In this document: positions 23,129 through 34,821 of the stretch, piece after piece | Numbering within the stretch: the first letter of the stretch is position 1 | How the letters are laid out: the number at the start of each line of letters is the position of its first letter | Assembly (NCBI GenBank): GCA_020081605.1 | Contig: JAHREC010000009.1 | Span: forward strand, 930,001-994,000 | Length of the DNA stretch: 64,000 nucleotides | Direction of reading: 5' to 3' | Source of the DNA: Albifimbria verrucaria | Taxonomy: Eukaryota; Ascomycota; Sordariomycetes; Hypocreales; Stachybotryaceae | The notes under the pieces: model-generated | Database searches by the model: none | Told to the model about the DNA's origin: nothing | What the model saw: the letters and a program-made list of their open reading frames with translations, nothing else | Translations under genes and position numbers: made by a program

Positions 23129-24633
23129 CTAGCTGTTCGGCTTGCGGACTAGTACAGCGATGTAGTCAATAACCTCGGCAGGCACGAATGAGACCCCTTC
23201 ATCAAGTATTAAAACCTGATCTGTTGCCCACACGACTTGGTTCAAAACAGAAACTTGTCCATCGTCATGACGGCGGTTCAGTGTGATCATGCAACTACCT
23301 GTCTCTGCCGTTATTCGTGCAAGAATCTGAATCCAGCCTTTGTCGGTACTGGTGCCAACTACCACATTACCATTGCGACAAAGAGCAACCGGAAGCCGGT
23401 AAATGAGTGCTGGACGTATGATGCGACTTTCCACCTGTGGTGAGCATTAGTAAACTCTTGATCGCTTGGAGGGACGTGAAGCCACTGACCAAATCCTCAC
23501 TTGTATGGTATGATAGTTCCTTGTAGTGCCTAAGCCAGCGATCATGCCGCTCCGGTTCGTCAACAACTTGTATTGGTGCCAGCGTATTTGCCAAATAAGA
23601 CTGTGAAATCGAAAAGGCTGTCAATGGGGTCATAATGTGATATTTCAGAGCACGCAGCGAGTCCACTTCGTTCAGGTTTATATCGATGGCATTTCCCCAG
23701 AAGAAAGCAGTCCCCCAGGCCAGTCTCGAGGTCTCTCTTCAGAATATTCGAGACCTGTCGAGAAGATCTGACTTGGCCAGTTGGGAATTTCCCAGTTCCC
23801 TTTGTGTAAATGCTCCATAGAATCACTTGGGATGTGCCTTGATGCCTCATGGCTCATGTTGCTCTCCTCCACTGTCTGTAATTGGTGAATATTGGACAAC
23901 ACTGGGCCTACCGGTATGCTGTCGCCGACAAGCCATCGAGCCCATTCATCATATTCAGCTTGGCGTGTAGGAACACCTAATACACCACATGTTGTCTCTA
24001 GACTAATAGTCGTGTTAGTGTACGAACAACGCTCAAGGGGATTCCGTTACCTCAGATAGGGCAGTTGGTGATGGACCAAAAAGGGATGTATAGGGGAACA
24101 AAAGTCGAACTTTTCCATGGCATGGCCATAAATAGCTCTTGTAGTATATGCTTTTCGACTTGGATTAGATCGGAGATGCAAATATCAGCTGGCCAAGTCA
24201 GTAGGCTTCACTCATGCTTTGCTTTCCCTCATGTAAGCATCCACTGACCATGAAACATTCCCTCGAATACACGAGGCCCAACAAGCTGAGAGCATTGGCC
24301 AACCATCCATTTTATCGTTTTGGCGACTGTTTGTTGATAGTCAGTCCAAATTGCCTTTGATTGGGTTTCCGGGAAGCAAAGCCGCATTAAAGCGACTGCA
24401 TTGTCATTTTCCCCGGTTTTGTCTCGCACGTAGCAACACGCAACCATGATGTAGGACAGAAAGGTAGAGAACGCAGAGGTCTGAGGCTCCAAAGTCAATG
24501 GAGCGTCCAATCCAGCTAGTCGTCTCACCGTTGAACGAATGTGAATATCATCCAGTCCTTGGTCATGACTTGCCCTGAACCAGTCTTGTTCAGTTCGAGG
24601 TATGCGTTCATACACCCGGTGTTGAGGTTCCAT
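23129..24633 (-). CDS. uncharacterised protein, paralog C of a local family
   Basis: The start at 24633 gives MEPQHRVYERIPRTEQDWF, closely parallel to copies A and B, followed by GLDDIHIRSTVRRLAGLD, TIKWMVGQCSQ and VFEGMFHGQW. After an intron near 24.2 kb, pieces of the middle part appear (CGVLGVP, AEYDEWARWLVGD, WLRHYKELSYHTSEDLVS). The last exon (23434 down to 23129) holds GWIQILARI, LNRRHDDGQ, LILDEGVSF and IDYIAV. The central region changes frame more than once, and exact exon borders there are uncertain. Over 460 codons the order of conserved blocks equals that of copy B. No signal peptide, membrane segment or catalytic signature is seen. Confidence 0.6.
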
Positions 24634-24639
24634 AATCAT

Positions 24640-25490
24640 GAGTGAAAGGCTGACTCTTCTTTATTCCAAGATTTCGAAGCAGGGGTTGGTAAACAGCTTC
24701 AAGGAGGATGTAGGATTTGGGAAACAGTCCGATGTCTTTATATCCCATGCCATTGTGACCACCATGCCCAAGTTCAGCCCTGCGGTTCTCGATGGACTTG
24801 CCGCTTCGTACTCCGTCCTACCTAGTCTAGCGCCCATGGCTTTAACACCACGCCCTCGACACCATTCGACGACTACCGGTAGGTGCGAGTGGAGCTCAGC
24901 AGGCCGCCCTCCTCTCCCCTTTTGACTGGAATGTATCGCTTGCCGAGGAACCAGTGATAATGCTTATGGACCCGCCCTTTCCTGCATTTCTAGCACAAGT
25001 GGGTATTTCTTTGCTGCTCGCGGGGTTCGACCCCTGCAAGCTGTGTCAGACACTCCTCAGGGTGATATTAGTAGGCTGGCGAAGTGACATCCAACAAGGC
25101 ATGGGACAGCGTGCGTTTATGTGTATACGTGAAGCTGTTAGCATCGTATTATTGGACAGTAAATACAATGTTTATCCAATTTCAACACTAATACAGCCAT
25201 ATGGTCCTAGAGCATCCCCGAACTCATACACAAGAGGGATCTCCATGGTGACTCGGGTTCAGGGAAGGTTTCAGATTGGCTTCCCGGCCAGCAATCGATG
25301 CCATAGGTCTCTCAAGATTATGTCTAGCTAGGTCCACGTCTGATTTGTATCCAAGTCCCTCACTAGCCCAAAGTTAAAAGTAAGGAGATGCCTCACTCTA
25401 CCATGTGTTGGTCTACCAAATACCCCCAAGAAAAGTGCTGGTATTGGCCATCACGTGGTAGTCCTGAGGATTTCTCCTCCTGTGCCATTA
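24640..25490 (+). other. possible partial gene near 24.76-25.0 kb
   Basis: From 24764 a plus frame reads MPKFSPAVLDGLAASYSVLP and, after a frame change near 24835 or an intron, continues SPFDWNVSLAEEPVIMLMD to about 24990. The composition is protein-like, but I cannot join the parts into a model or name a family. The rest to 25490 shows nothing. Confidence 0.3.
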
Positions 25491-26092
25491 TTACCTTATC
25501 CACCTGTCGGTAAAGTAACCCGTTGCGAAAGCGAACACGGCTTTATGGAGGATGTCGATGATTTGTTCATTCACTGGCCAGGTCCTTTAATGTGGTCAAC
25601 GACAAGGTCCTATTGCCGTACATCATCTTGCTGTGAGGAGACTTACCACGGTGGTGCACCAACACCCGTCCAGTTCTCCAGTGTTTGGTCTATCAACAGG
25701 CGGATTCCCGTGAACATGAAGTCGCTGAATGGACCACGCAACCCGTAGCATGTCATGAATGCCCTTATGACGCCGGCAAGGGCACCTTGGCCGTAGTGCA
25801 TCGCCATGTTCAAGCGCCACATGCCGCTGTCCGTACGTGGAGTGACGGACACAAGACTGCCCAGAGTCTTGCCAGGCACCAGCGAGTTGGGGCGCAGAGT
25901 AAAGAACTGCTCTATCTTCTCCGCAAAGGTCATTCTGGCTCAGCTGTTAGCTTCCGCACCGTTTTACAACACGGCTATTGGAACAACCTACGTAGCAACC
26001 CCAAGAATACCAGCCCCACATCCATAAAGAAACAATGTTCCCACGGGCACATTGACCCTGGGTGCGTTGGGGACGGACGATTGTTCAGACAT
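25491..26092 (-). CDS. small fungal multi-pass membrane protein
   Basis: Three exons (26092-25992, 25934-25647, 25584-25491) join in frame into 160 residues. The protein begins MSEQSSVPNAPRV and then has a hydrophobic segment (GTLFLYGCGAGILGVAT). The middle part has MTFAEKIEQFFTLRPNSLVP and HYGQGALAGVIRAFMTCYG, and a later amphipathic part has GIRLLIDQTLENWTGVG. The end is AVFAFATGYFTDRWIR. I count three or four possible membrane spans. The reading is clean and the introns have consensus borders, so the gene is real, but I cannot attach a function. It lies divergent to the DUF7704 gene 1.16 kb away, another small membrane protein; whether they act together is unknown. Confidence 0.75.
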
Positions 26093-27249
26093 TGGTGGGG
26101 AGTTATGAGACTTCTGGTAGGGAACAATAGAAGTTTGTGACGATGTAGCAACAAGAAAATAAACTCATCAAGCGGGTATTACGCCGAATAATTATGGGTT
26201 TATTATTATTCGCAGCCTGAAAGTCCATTATCCAGCGATTTCCCGATTACGATGAGGTCATGATATGTTCAACATATGTCTGGACAATGACGTTATATAT
26301 TGCAGAGAAACCCGCCCTCCGGATCAAATTAACACACAACACTACACTGAATGGGATTTTGCCCTATTTACCCTATTTAACCCACTCGATATCGTTTCCT
26401 ATCAACCCTAGAACTTTTACTAGGAGGCTATTGTGTAGATTGATATTGGCGGTTGCATAGCGGCCTACCCTATACTTCTGCTCCCCGATTCCACCTCGTA
26501 GTGAACTCGTTGAGAAAGCTCTGGAGACCAAGCGCAGGCATACGTGTAGGACCCAAAATAAAGTAATAAAAACAATAAAAATAAAACTTTGTATTTCTCT
26601 ATGTTAGAAGTCGCGACAGAGCACTACGTGGTGATTTCCGCGACCAAACCCGTTCACGCAACCCTCTCACTTCCGTGTTATCACTTCAATATCGTCGTAG
26701 CATTTCTGTCAATAGTAACTACAAACGTTCATCTGTGATGGCATACGGCACCAGAATTTGAGTATGAAGTAAATTTTAAGCCTGTGAATCTAGACTTGTG
26801 TCCATTCTCCATACGGAAAGACCTTGATATATTCCAGGAGTTGGTTCAAAGGCTGGCGGGTGGGCGCATGCCCCGGCCTGTTAGGGATGGCGACCAGGTC
26901 AGTTTAGGGCTGACAGAGATTGAGTGGGCTCGAAACCCTGCTAGGTCAAGTGTTGGTACAGTATAATAACACGACCATACCGTTGTACAATATGGCGGAG
27001 GCGGTTAGTGGGTAAATCGTGGGGCATCAGAACAGTTCTTGTAAGCAAAATAGCATGGCACCCTGGTCACCAATAGGTGCGGTAATGATGTACGATCCTC
27101 TTTAATCGTGAGTTGGTTGCTAGCTGGGTTTTAGTCGCCGAGATTACATGGTAGCTGGTGGCCAAATATTTAAGAAGTCGGATCCTCCTCTGTATTTCCG
27201 TATTAGCCGACCACCACCATCAGGGAAAGCATTCTTCAACACATCAACC
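26093..27249. other. shared upstream region of two divergent membrane-protein genes
   Basis: This 1.16-kb stretch separates the minus gene starting at 26092 from the plus gene starting at 27250. Short open frames (for example 26784-26966) are unsupported. No motif stands out. Confidence 0.5.
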
Positions 27250-27736
27250 ATGGCACTTCCTAAAATTCACACCTTCTACCACGTTTGGTTCAAATGGGTC
27301 GACCCCTTGTCTTGGTCCCTACAATCTTCGCACTCATATTCACGCCTGAGATGATACTGGACGCCTTCGTTCCAGCGTCGATAACGGGGTACAACCCGGA
27401 TCAAGGGTTTCTGTTCCATCAACTCGCCGCCATGTTTGCGTTTATCGGCATGATGCTGGGTGGATTATTGCGCATCAGCGACGACATCAAAGTGTGGAGA
27501 GGCGTTATATGGGGCGTGCTGGTCGTTGACATTGCCATGCTTGGCAGCTTGTATGCCAGCCTGAAGCAGCAAGATCGGTTGCATATGGAGGCAATGCGGT
27601 CGGGGACTGGGGAAACATTGTGTTTACGGTTCTGGTATCCGTGATTCGGATGTCATTTTTGGCTGGATTCGGGGTAGAGGACGAGGGAAGTCGAAGAGAT
27701 TGTGATTCCTTGAGTGCTAACTTGCTGTCGAGATAA
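27250..27736 (+). CDS. DUF7704 family integral membrane protein
   Basis: The frame starts MALPKIHTFYHVWFKWVDP, breaks, and continues LVLVPTIFALIFTPEMIL, then FHQLAAMFAFIGMMLGG and RISDDIKVWRGVIWGVLV. It breaks again and ends with DWGNIVFTVLVSVIRMSF. These are the ordered hallmarks of DUF7704, a four-span membrane family of about 160 residues ('HQLA' helix, 'DD-x-x-VWR', 'DWGN'). Both breaks vanish if one C is added to the C run at 27303-27306 and one G to the G run at 27602-27605, giving 162 residues. Two homopolymer losses in a short gene suggest assembly error, although a true pseudogene cannot be excluded. The function of the family is unknown. Confidence 0.7.
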
Positions 27737-28123
27737 CTGACAGGATGTTCGTTATTCATTCTGGAGAGCACCATCTATTGAACCAAGACGATGATGTTTT
27801 GCTCATCTTTCCTTTTAGCCCCCTTCCACGGATATGCATATAGATCTAATTAGTATAAAGCATATCTCACACCAACGTGATTTTGCGTCTATTGTGGTTG
27901 AGGCCCCTTGAGTGATGTGCAGCGGGTGCACAGGTTATAGCCGCCGGTTTAACAGGACTCCATGGAGGCTGTGCATGAGCATTCTGCCTTGGGCTGCAGC
28001 GCCACATTATTGGAGGCTGAGCCAGCCTTCTTTTAAATTGCTGAGCATTTGCTCCCTGTGACAATACCTCAGAGATTACGCGAATTGTCTTTGTTCTGGA
28101 ACAACTATGCAGAGCCTTTAGAC

Positions 28124-30922
28124 ATGTCAGCGTTTGGGCGTCTCCAAGCCGCCTTGGCTGCTGCGACAAACGAGGTGACGGTCGCTGCCGCCAACCTCAA
28201 CTTTGATTTCACCTTGGTCAAGTACGAGGCGCCACGGGAGTTCCAACCGATCGCCGGCGTCCTGGCGTCACAGCGGAAGCACGATGCAGAGAATGGCAAG
28301 ACGCATATCACTGCCCGTAGGCTGGGCGCGCTCTTCGAAGGCGCTTGTCCTGACACGCCAAACCTCATAGCCGCATACGGAAAACGAGTCTCGGAGATTT
28401 CGCAAAAAGTGACGGATGATGAGCCCCGTAATTATAGCAAATCCATATTCGCAGCATACGCCGGAGTTGACGCGACTTCCATCTGGGCTGCCGCTACGTC
28501 GTCCACTGCTGCGATATACGTCCACCTGCTGGCCTGCATGCTCGCTGAGTTTTGGGATGCAACCGAGGCCACCTCGATTTGGGTTGAGCTTGTCTCACAA
28601 AGGAGACAGGACATTGCAAACCGTCTGGAACGAGGCGAGACCATGGCTTTCGGTCTTGCCGCCGCAGCGGCTCAGCAAGAAATCTCCTGGGAGCAGCTTG
28701 CGTCCTGGGACGCCAGTGCACGAGCCTGGATTCATACCGCCAAATCCGTGATGATCAGGAAACACACCCAGTTGGAACTTATTCTCAAAAATATCAGCCT
28801 CCCCATAAATGACCATCGGGCCGTCTTCAGTGGAGTTACGGAAGCATGGAAGCTAGCCTTGGAGACAATGGAAAAGCTCATTTCTGGAATGCCTCACGAG
28901 GTTCACAACGGGGCCGCAGTCTTGGGTGTGGCAGCTTGGCACATCTACCCAGACATCCATGTATTTGGACGGAAGAATATAGACGTACGTTTTGAAGACC
29001 CGCTGGTCGCCGAAGGGGTTTCCTCTCTCTTGGCTGCTCACCAGCTGGTACTTTATCTGGTGGAATTCATTGGTCTTTATGTCTCAACAACCTAAAGTAC
29101 TATGGTCATCCTATACAGAAAGACCGGACAATGGGTGATAACCCATCGTCCATCCCATTCCGCGACTTTCATTATGCTTCAATCGGTGCTATTCTGGCAA
29201 AATGGAAAGTACAGCTTCGTGAGGTGGACACTGCATTGAAGGTTCTCACAGGACTTTGTGAAATTATTTCCACAAAGGTTCCACGGACAGCTGCAGCCAT
29301 GAGCTCAACACAAGCTGCTATCCATCAATGCTCACACGATCCTGAAGCTAAACGATACATGAACTATGGAATGCGTCGAACTAGGTTCCTGGAGATAATA
29401 GACGAAGAGGAACAGCGTCTGACAAGTAGGCGCTCTGTCTTCTGGGGTTTATTAGACGCACCTACATTGTTACAATGCATACCGGAGACTGAGCACCGCG
29501 TAGAGCTCCTCAGACGTATAGTGGCACGGTCGGGCTTGCGTGATCAAATCGTCTACATTTACGATGCGCCGAGTGACCAAGCATTTTGCATACAAGAGGC
29601 CACCAGGGATGAAGGATCCAGGGCCGAGACAAATGAGAACAGACGGAGAAGAAGATCATGGAAACAGAAAGCAGCTTCGAATAAACTCGTTCTTAGAGGT
29701 GCACAATTGCATAACTCCGACCCAATAGCCCCAGAGACTCTTCAATTCTGGTGTGGGCATATTGGGCTGACCGCCATATTTAACAAACTAGCACCAAATG
29801 CATTGCAAACGGTGCCTCCAAATATTAGCCTTGAGGATCTTTTGTGGTGTTTGGAGCATGGTTTTATTTCTGGAGGCGAACTCATGATCTCTATACGAAA
29901 GAAAGATCCAATCATGCAGGCCATGTTTCATCTGCACCATGCGAAGATTTGTTTCGACTCACTAGGAAAAGTTCCCTTCACATCCAGTCTCTGGAGAGGC
30001 CTTTCTTACAATATGAGTGGACAAGTGACCTCTTCAAATACGGTGGTCATAGTGAAATAGAAACACTGGGAGTGGAGAACCTACCAGGTCCTCATACAAT
30101 GTATAGAATGGAGAGGTGGATTCAAATCATCGCGAGTTTGGTGGCAGGGTTGGATATTGCAAGGAGTATCATACCTGATAACATTTCTGGTATCTCCATT
30201 GGGGACTCTCTTATAGTTCCAACACAGGTAGGTTTTCTTTCTGCTAAAGCCTCCCGGCTTAATGACTGACGTTCTGATAGCTTCTTCAAGACCCCGCTGA
30301 TGATACTCTCACAAAGCCATTGACTAGAATACTAGGTAACCTTGGGCGCCCTGGGTTCGTAATTTTCTCATCTCCTGACGAGCCAATTCTTGCACCATTG
30401 AATGCAGCGAATTGGAAGATTTCTAACATGAACACTTTTGACGGACGAGGCGAAGACATGCTTGGCTCTACTTCCATTCACCTGTCATTTACCGAGTGGA
30501 CCAGGACACTGCATTCTAAAGGCTCATTTGGCATGCAAGAAGTGCACGGCTTGATGATGGAGTCGGTCATCAGCGTCCGTGACCAGGGAAACTGGATCGG
30601 AGACGTCGATGCGGTGCAGAGCTTGAAAAGTCCCATCGTGTTCAGAATGGCGGAGCAGAAGCCTTGCAACCATCCGCCGGATGCACAGCCTACGCTGCCA
30701 ATGCTTGCCATTGAATGCTGGGATGAGTTAAAGGACTGCCCTGAAGAGAATGTTGTAGTCAAAGCACATGGGAATTGGGTTGCACGGCTGGCGGCAACAA
30801 GCTATTTGGTTGAATGTTCGAAGCAACCGTCTTCTAAGATCAAGCGGATTACGATTTGCCCACCAAAGGTCTGTTGGGCATGCGTTAAGCCGGGGTTCCG
30901 CGCCAATGTCTATGTCTACTGA
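28124..30922 (+). CDS. large fungal protein of unknown function (about 915 aa)
   Basis: It starts MSAFGRLQAALAAATNEVTV, then has FTLVKYEAPREFQ, HITARRLGALFEG and ATSIWAAATSSTAAIYVHLL. The order and wording match a widespread group of 900 to 1000-residue hypothetical proteins of filamentous ascomycetes that I know only as uncharacterised. The middle carries AILAKWKVQLREVDTAL and LLDAPTLLQCIPETEHR, and the C-terminal part has SFTEWTRTLHS and CWDELKDCPEENVVV. One intron lies at 30228-30280 (GTAGGT, CTGAC branch-like site, TAG). The frame must be mended by one T at 29076-29078 and one A at 29967-29970, both homopolymer runs. No signal peptide is visible; several moderately hydrophobic helices occur but no clear membrane span. 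The first Met at 28049 is possible but the segment before 28124 is not conserved-looking. Confidence 0.7.
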
Positions 30923-31510
30923 AGAGGGTATGCAATTTGCAGGAAGAAGGAGGACTCGGTATTCTTAAGATCTAAGTCATGGCCGGTGAGCAACGGATAC
31001 CCTGAATGCCTAGGTTGGTTTACCAGGCCTTGTACAGAATAGAGCAGAGTAGCTGTTCACAAGATATGATAAGATGTGATAAGATATGGTGATAAGATAA
31101 GGCACAGCCAGGATAAGCTGGAGACAAGGACAAGGACAAGGATTACATCAGCACGGCAAAACCCCACGGCGGGGCAATTTTCTAGCGGCATCGGAGCTTC
31201 AATTGAATCATTTCTCCAAACAAGCACCAGTGACTCAGTAGCTTGGCGCCATTTTGCTTTTGCGACTCTCCTCCTTGGAAACATAAAGCTGCTGACCGAC
31301 CACACGGTTATCTCCATCATTTCAATCCATTTCATCTCTCAATTGCGGTCCATCTTCCTCAATTGAATCGCTTTCACTGATCCTCCCATCTCCCCGCACA
31401 CCGCCTTCTTCAGCTCAACCGGTATGAACAGCTCCATTGACTGACCCCTCCAACTATCTCTCCTCCCCAACACTTGCTGACCTCAATCTAAAGCTGCCAC
31501 ATTATTCATC
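30923..31510. other. LYS1 upstream region
   Basis: This region contains the TGACTCA element at 31231-31237, GATAAG-like repeats at 31065-31105 (ATGATAAGATGTGATAAGATATGGTGATAAGATAAG as a run of four GATA cores), and pyrimidine-rich leader sequence just before the ATG. Confidence 0.5.
31231..31237. promoter_or_regulatory. CPC1/Gcn4-type site (TGACTCA)
   Basis: A perfect TGACTCA lies 274 bp before the LYS1 start. TGASTCA is the established binding sequence of the general amino-acid control activators Gcn4 and CPC1/CpcA, and lysine genes are classical targets in yeast. Binding here is inferred. Confidence 0.55.
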
Positions 31511-32854
<1,344 letters not shown>

Positions 32855-33127
32855 GTGGCTGGATGTTTTGTAAAATGTTTGCTTGAAGGTTTAGGATGCG
32901 GGTTATGGGAAACTACAGAGGAAACCTGAGGCCATTGAAATGTACGCTCAGGAAGCAAAAAGGTCATCAAAAGGAGGCCGAGTCATGGAAGTAGACGTGT
33001 TACGACATTATATATATACCAAGGTCGTATTCTCATTTCTAAACAAATAAAAGAAAAGGAGAATTGAAGATGTATACAAAATCCCACCAAGCCGTTTCCT
33101 TCCCTGTTCTTACTGCCGCACACCCAT

Positions 33128-34379
33128 CTATGGGGCGTACTTGCGCAGGAGAGAGTCGTAGTACAGGTAGGCAGTGCCAGAGGGAGGCTCGAAGCTGTAG
33201 ATGTAGTCACCCCACCAGGGACCAGCGGCCCACCAGAGAGCACCGGTCCAGACATCAGTGTTGGCCTTGAGGTGGTCGAGGAGGCCGGTGACGGCGTCCT
33301 TGCAGACGTCGTTGGCACCGCCAGCGAACTCGCCCAGAATACCCTGCTTGCCGTTGTCACGCAGCCACTTGGTAGCGGAGGCCAGACGCTCGGCGCCGAT
33401 GGTGCGGCTGACACACTCGGTGTGGGTGCCAGAGCCGTCAGTGTCGAGGTACTGGTGCATCTGGTAGATGAGCTTGTTCTGGGGTCGCGCAGGTTCTTCA
33501 GGTTGTCGTTGGTCTCAACCCAGTGCCAGGCACCGGACCAAGAGTTACCCTCAGCGAGAATGTACTGGCTGGTGGCGCCAGCGGCACGGATGGCGTCAAT
33601 GGCAGCCTGGTTGAGGTTGAAGACAAGGGTCTGGTCCATGTCGTGGTACTCGTTGTTGGTGTCGAAGACGACGCGCTCGTTGCCCTTGAAGGCGTTGGCC
33701 AGGTTGGTGAAGAAGGTCTTGAAGGCGGTGAGGTCGGTGATGACGGAGCCCTTGTAGCGGCCGTAGTTGTGAGGGTCGAGGACGGCGTATTTGCCGCGAG
33801 AGGTGATGTAGTTGACCGTCTCGGTCAGGTTGGCCAGGTAGCGCGCGTCGAGGCGGTCGGAGAGGGAGTTGACGGCCATGCGCTCCATGAGGAAGGGAAC
33901 ACGGAAGGTGTTGAAGCCCTCGTTGATGAGAGTCTGGACAAAGGGTCAGTTAACATGCTGGATTTGGAGGGAAGGGAGCACATCATTTACACGATGTGAT
34001 GGTGGACATGTCATGAACGTACCTGGATAGCATTGTTGTCAGGGAAGCGGAAGTGCTTGCCCCAGATACCGGGGTAGTCCTCATACCCGAACTCGGCGAC
34101 ACTCTCGTCGACACCGAAGAACTTGAACTTGCCGGGCGCGGAGCTGGCGGTCGGGCCGGGGCCATTGGTGCTCGTGGTCGAGGTCCGGAGTGTCGTCGAC
34201 GACGGGGCCGGGCCGGAGCCGGGCAGACACTGGCTGTACCACTGGTTGCTGACGGTGCAGGTGTAGCCGCTCACGCAGGTGGTCTCGCCGGACCAGCCTT
34301 GGCCACCGCACTGGCCCCAAGGTCCTACGGCGGCCAGGGCACCGCTGGCGAAGGCGCCAAGGAGAGCTGCAGTCTTCAT
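33128..34379 (-). CDS. secreted endoglucanase, CBM1 plus GH5 (subfamily 5-like)
   Basis: The enzyme cuts internal beta-1,4 bonds of cellulose. It has a signal peptide ([17 protein letters not shown]), a family-1 cellulose-binding module with its four Cys ([17 protein letters not shown] to WYSQCLPG), a Ser/Thr/Pro/Gly linker, and a GH5 catalytic domain. The acid/base Glu is in [11 protein letters not shown] and the nucleophile Glu in GILGEFAGG; the end is [13 protein letters not shown]. One 89-nt intron lies at 34022-33934. The start at 34379 is chosen because the signal peptide follows directly; an upstream in-frame extension is leader sequence. One base is missing in the G run at 33481-33484 (C run in the coding strand); restoring it joins DNLKNLRDP to [13 protein letters not shown] and gives 387 residues. 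The layout equals that of Trichoderma EG2-type enzymes. Confidence 0.93.
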
Positions 34380-34578
34380 CTTGGCGTGTGTGTCTCCGGA
34401 AGGGAGTGAGATGGGAAGATTAGAGTGCGACGGTAAGGGTGCGTTTGCTTGGCAGAGCCCGACTGTGTGCCTGTCGATCGCTTCACAGATATGTCCGGAA
34501 AGGATCGTCTTATTTATATGTTTTGCTTTCCCTATTCTCCTTCCCTTGAATCCCCTCTTCTCGTCCTCACCTCCGTGT

Positions 34579-34821
34579 GTGGGGAGGAGCGGAATAGACG
34601 ACAAGCGCTCCCGTCGGCATCGCGAGCCGCAAACAGCAGCCTCCCCAGCAGGGAAAGCAGCTCATCTCACGGAACCCCACGATGGCAAACTACGCGTGAG
34701 CAGGTTTTCCACGGCTCGCCTCCGCCAATTCGCCCTCTGCCCTTTCCCGGAACGTCGAGATGGGAGCGGTAATGCCGTCCCGGCAGCTGGATCGAGCCCA
34801 GGGCCCCAGAAGTTTGTGGGG
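34579..34821. promoter_or_regulatory. CreA/Cre1-type sites upstream of the endoglucanase
   Basis: SYGGRG matches occur at 34579-34584 (GTGGGG), 34643-34648 (CTGGGG on the minus strand) and 34816-34821 (GTGGGG), all within 450 bp of the gene start. Carbon catabolite repression of cellulases through such sites is established in Trichoderma and Aspergillus. The motif is short and GC-rich, so chance matches are possible. Confidence 0.35.

Noticed and set aside
25015..25045. tRNA-like GGGGTTCGACCCC sequence
   Set aside because: The T-arm-like hairpin is present, but no matching acceptor, D or anticodon arms can be drawn around it.
25685..26140. 151-codon plus frame
   Set aside because: Antisense to the spliced 160-aa membrane protein gene.
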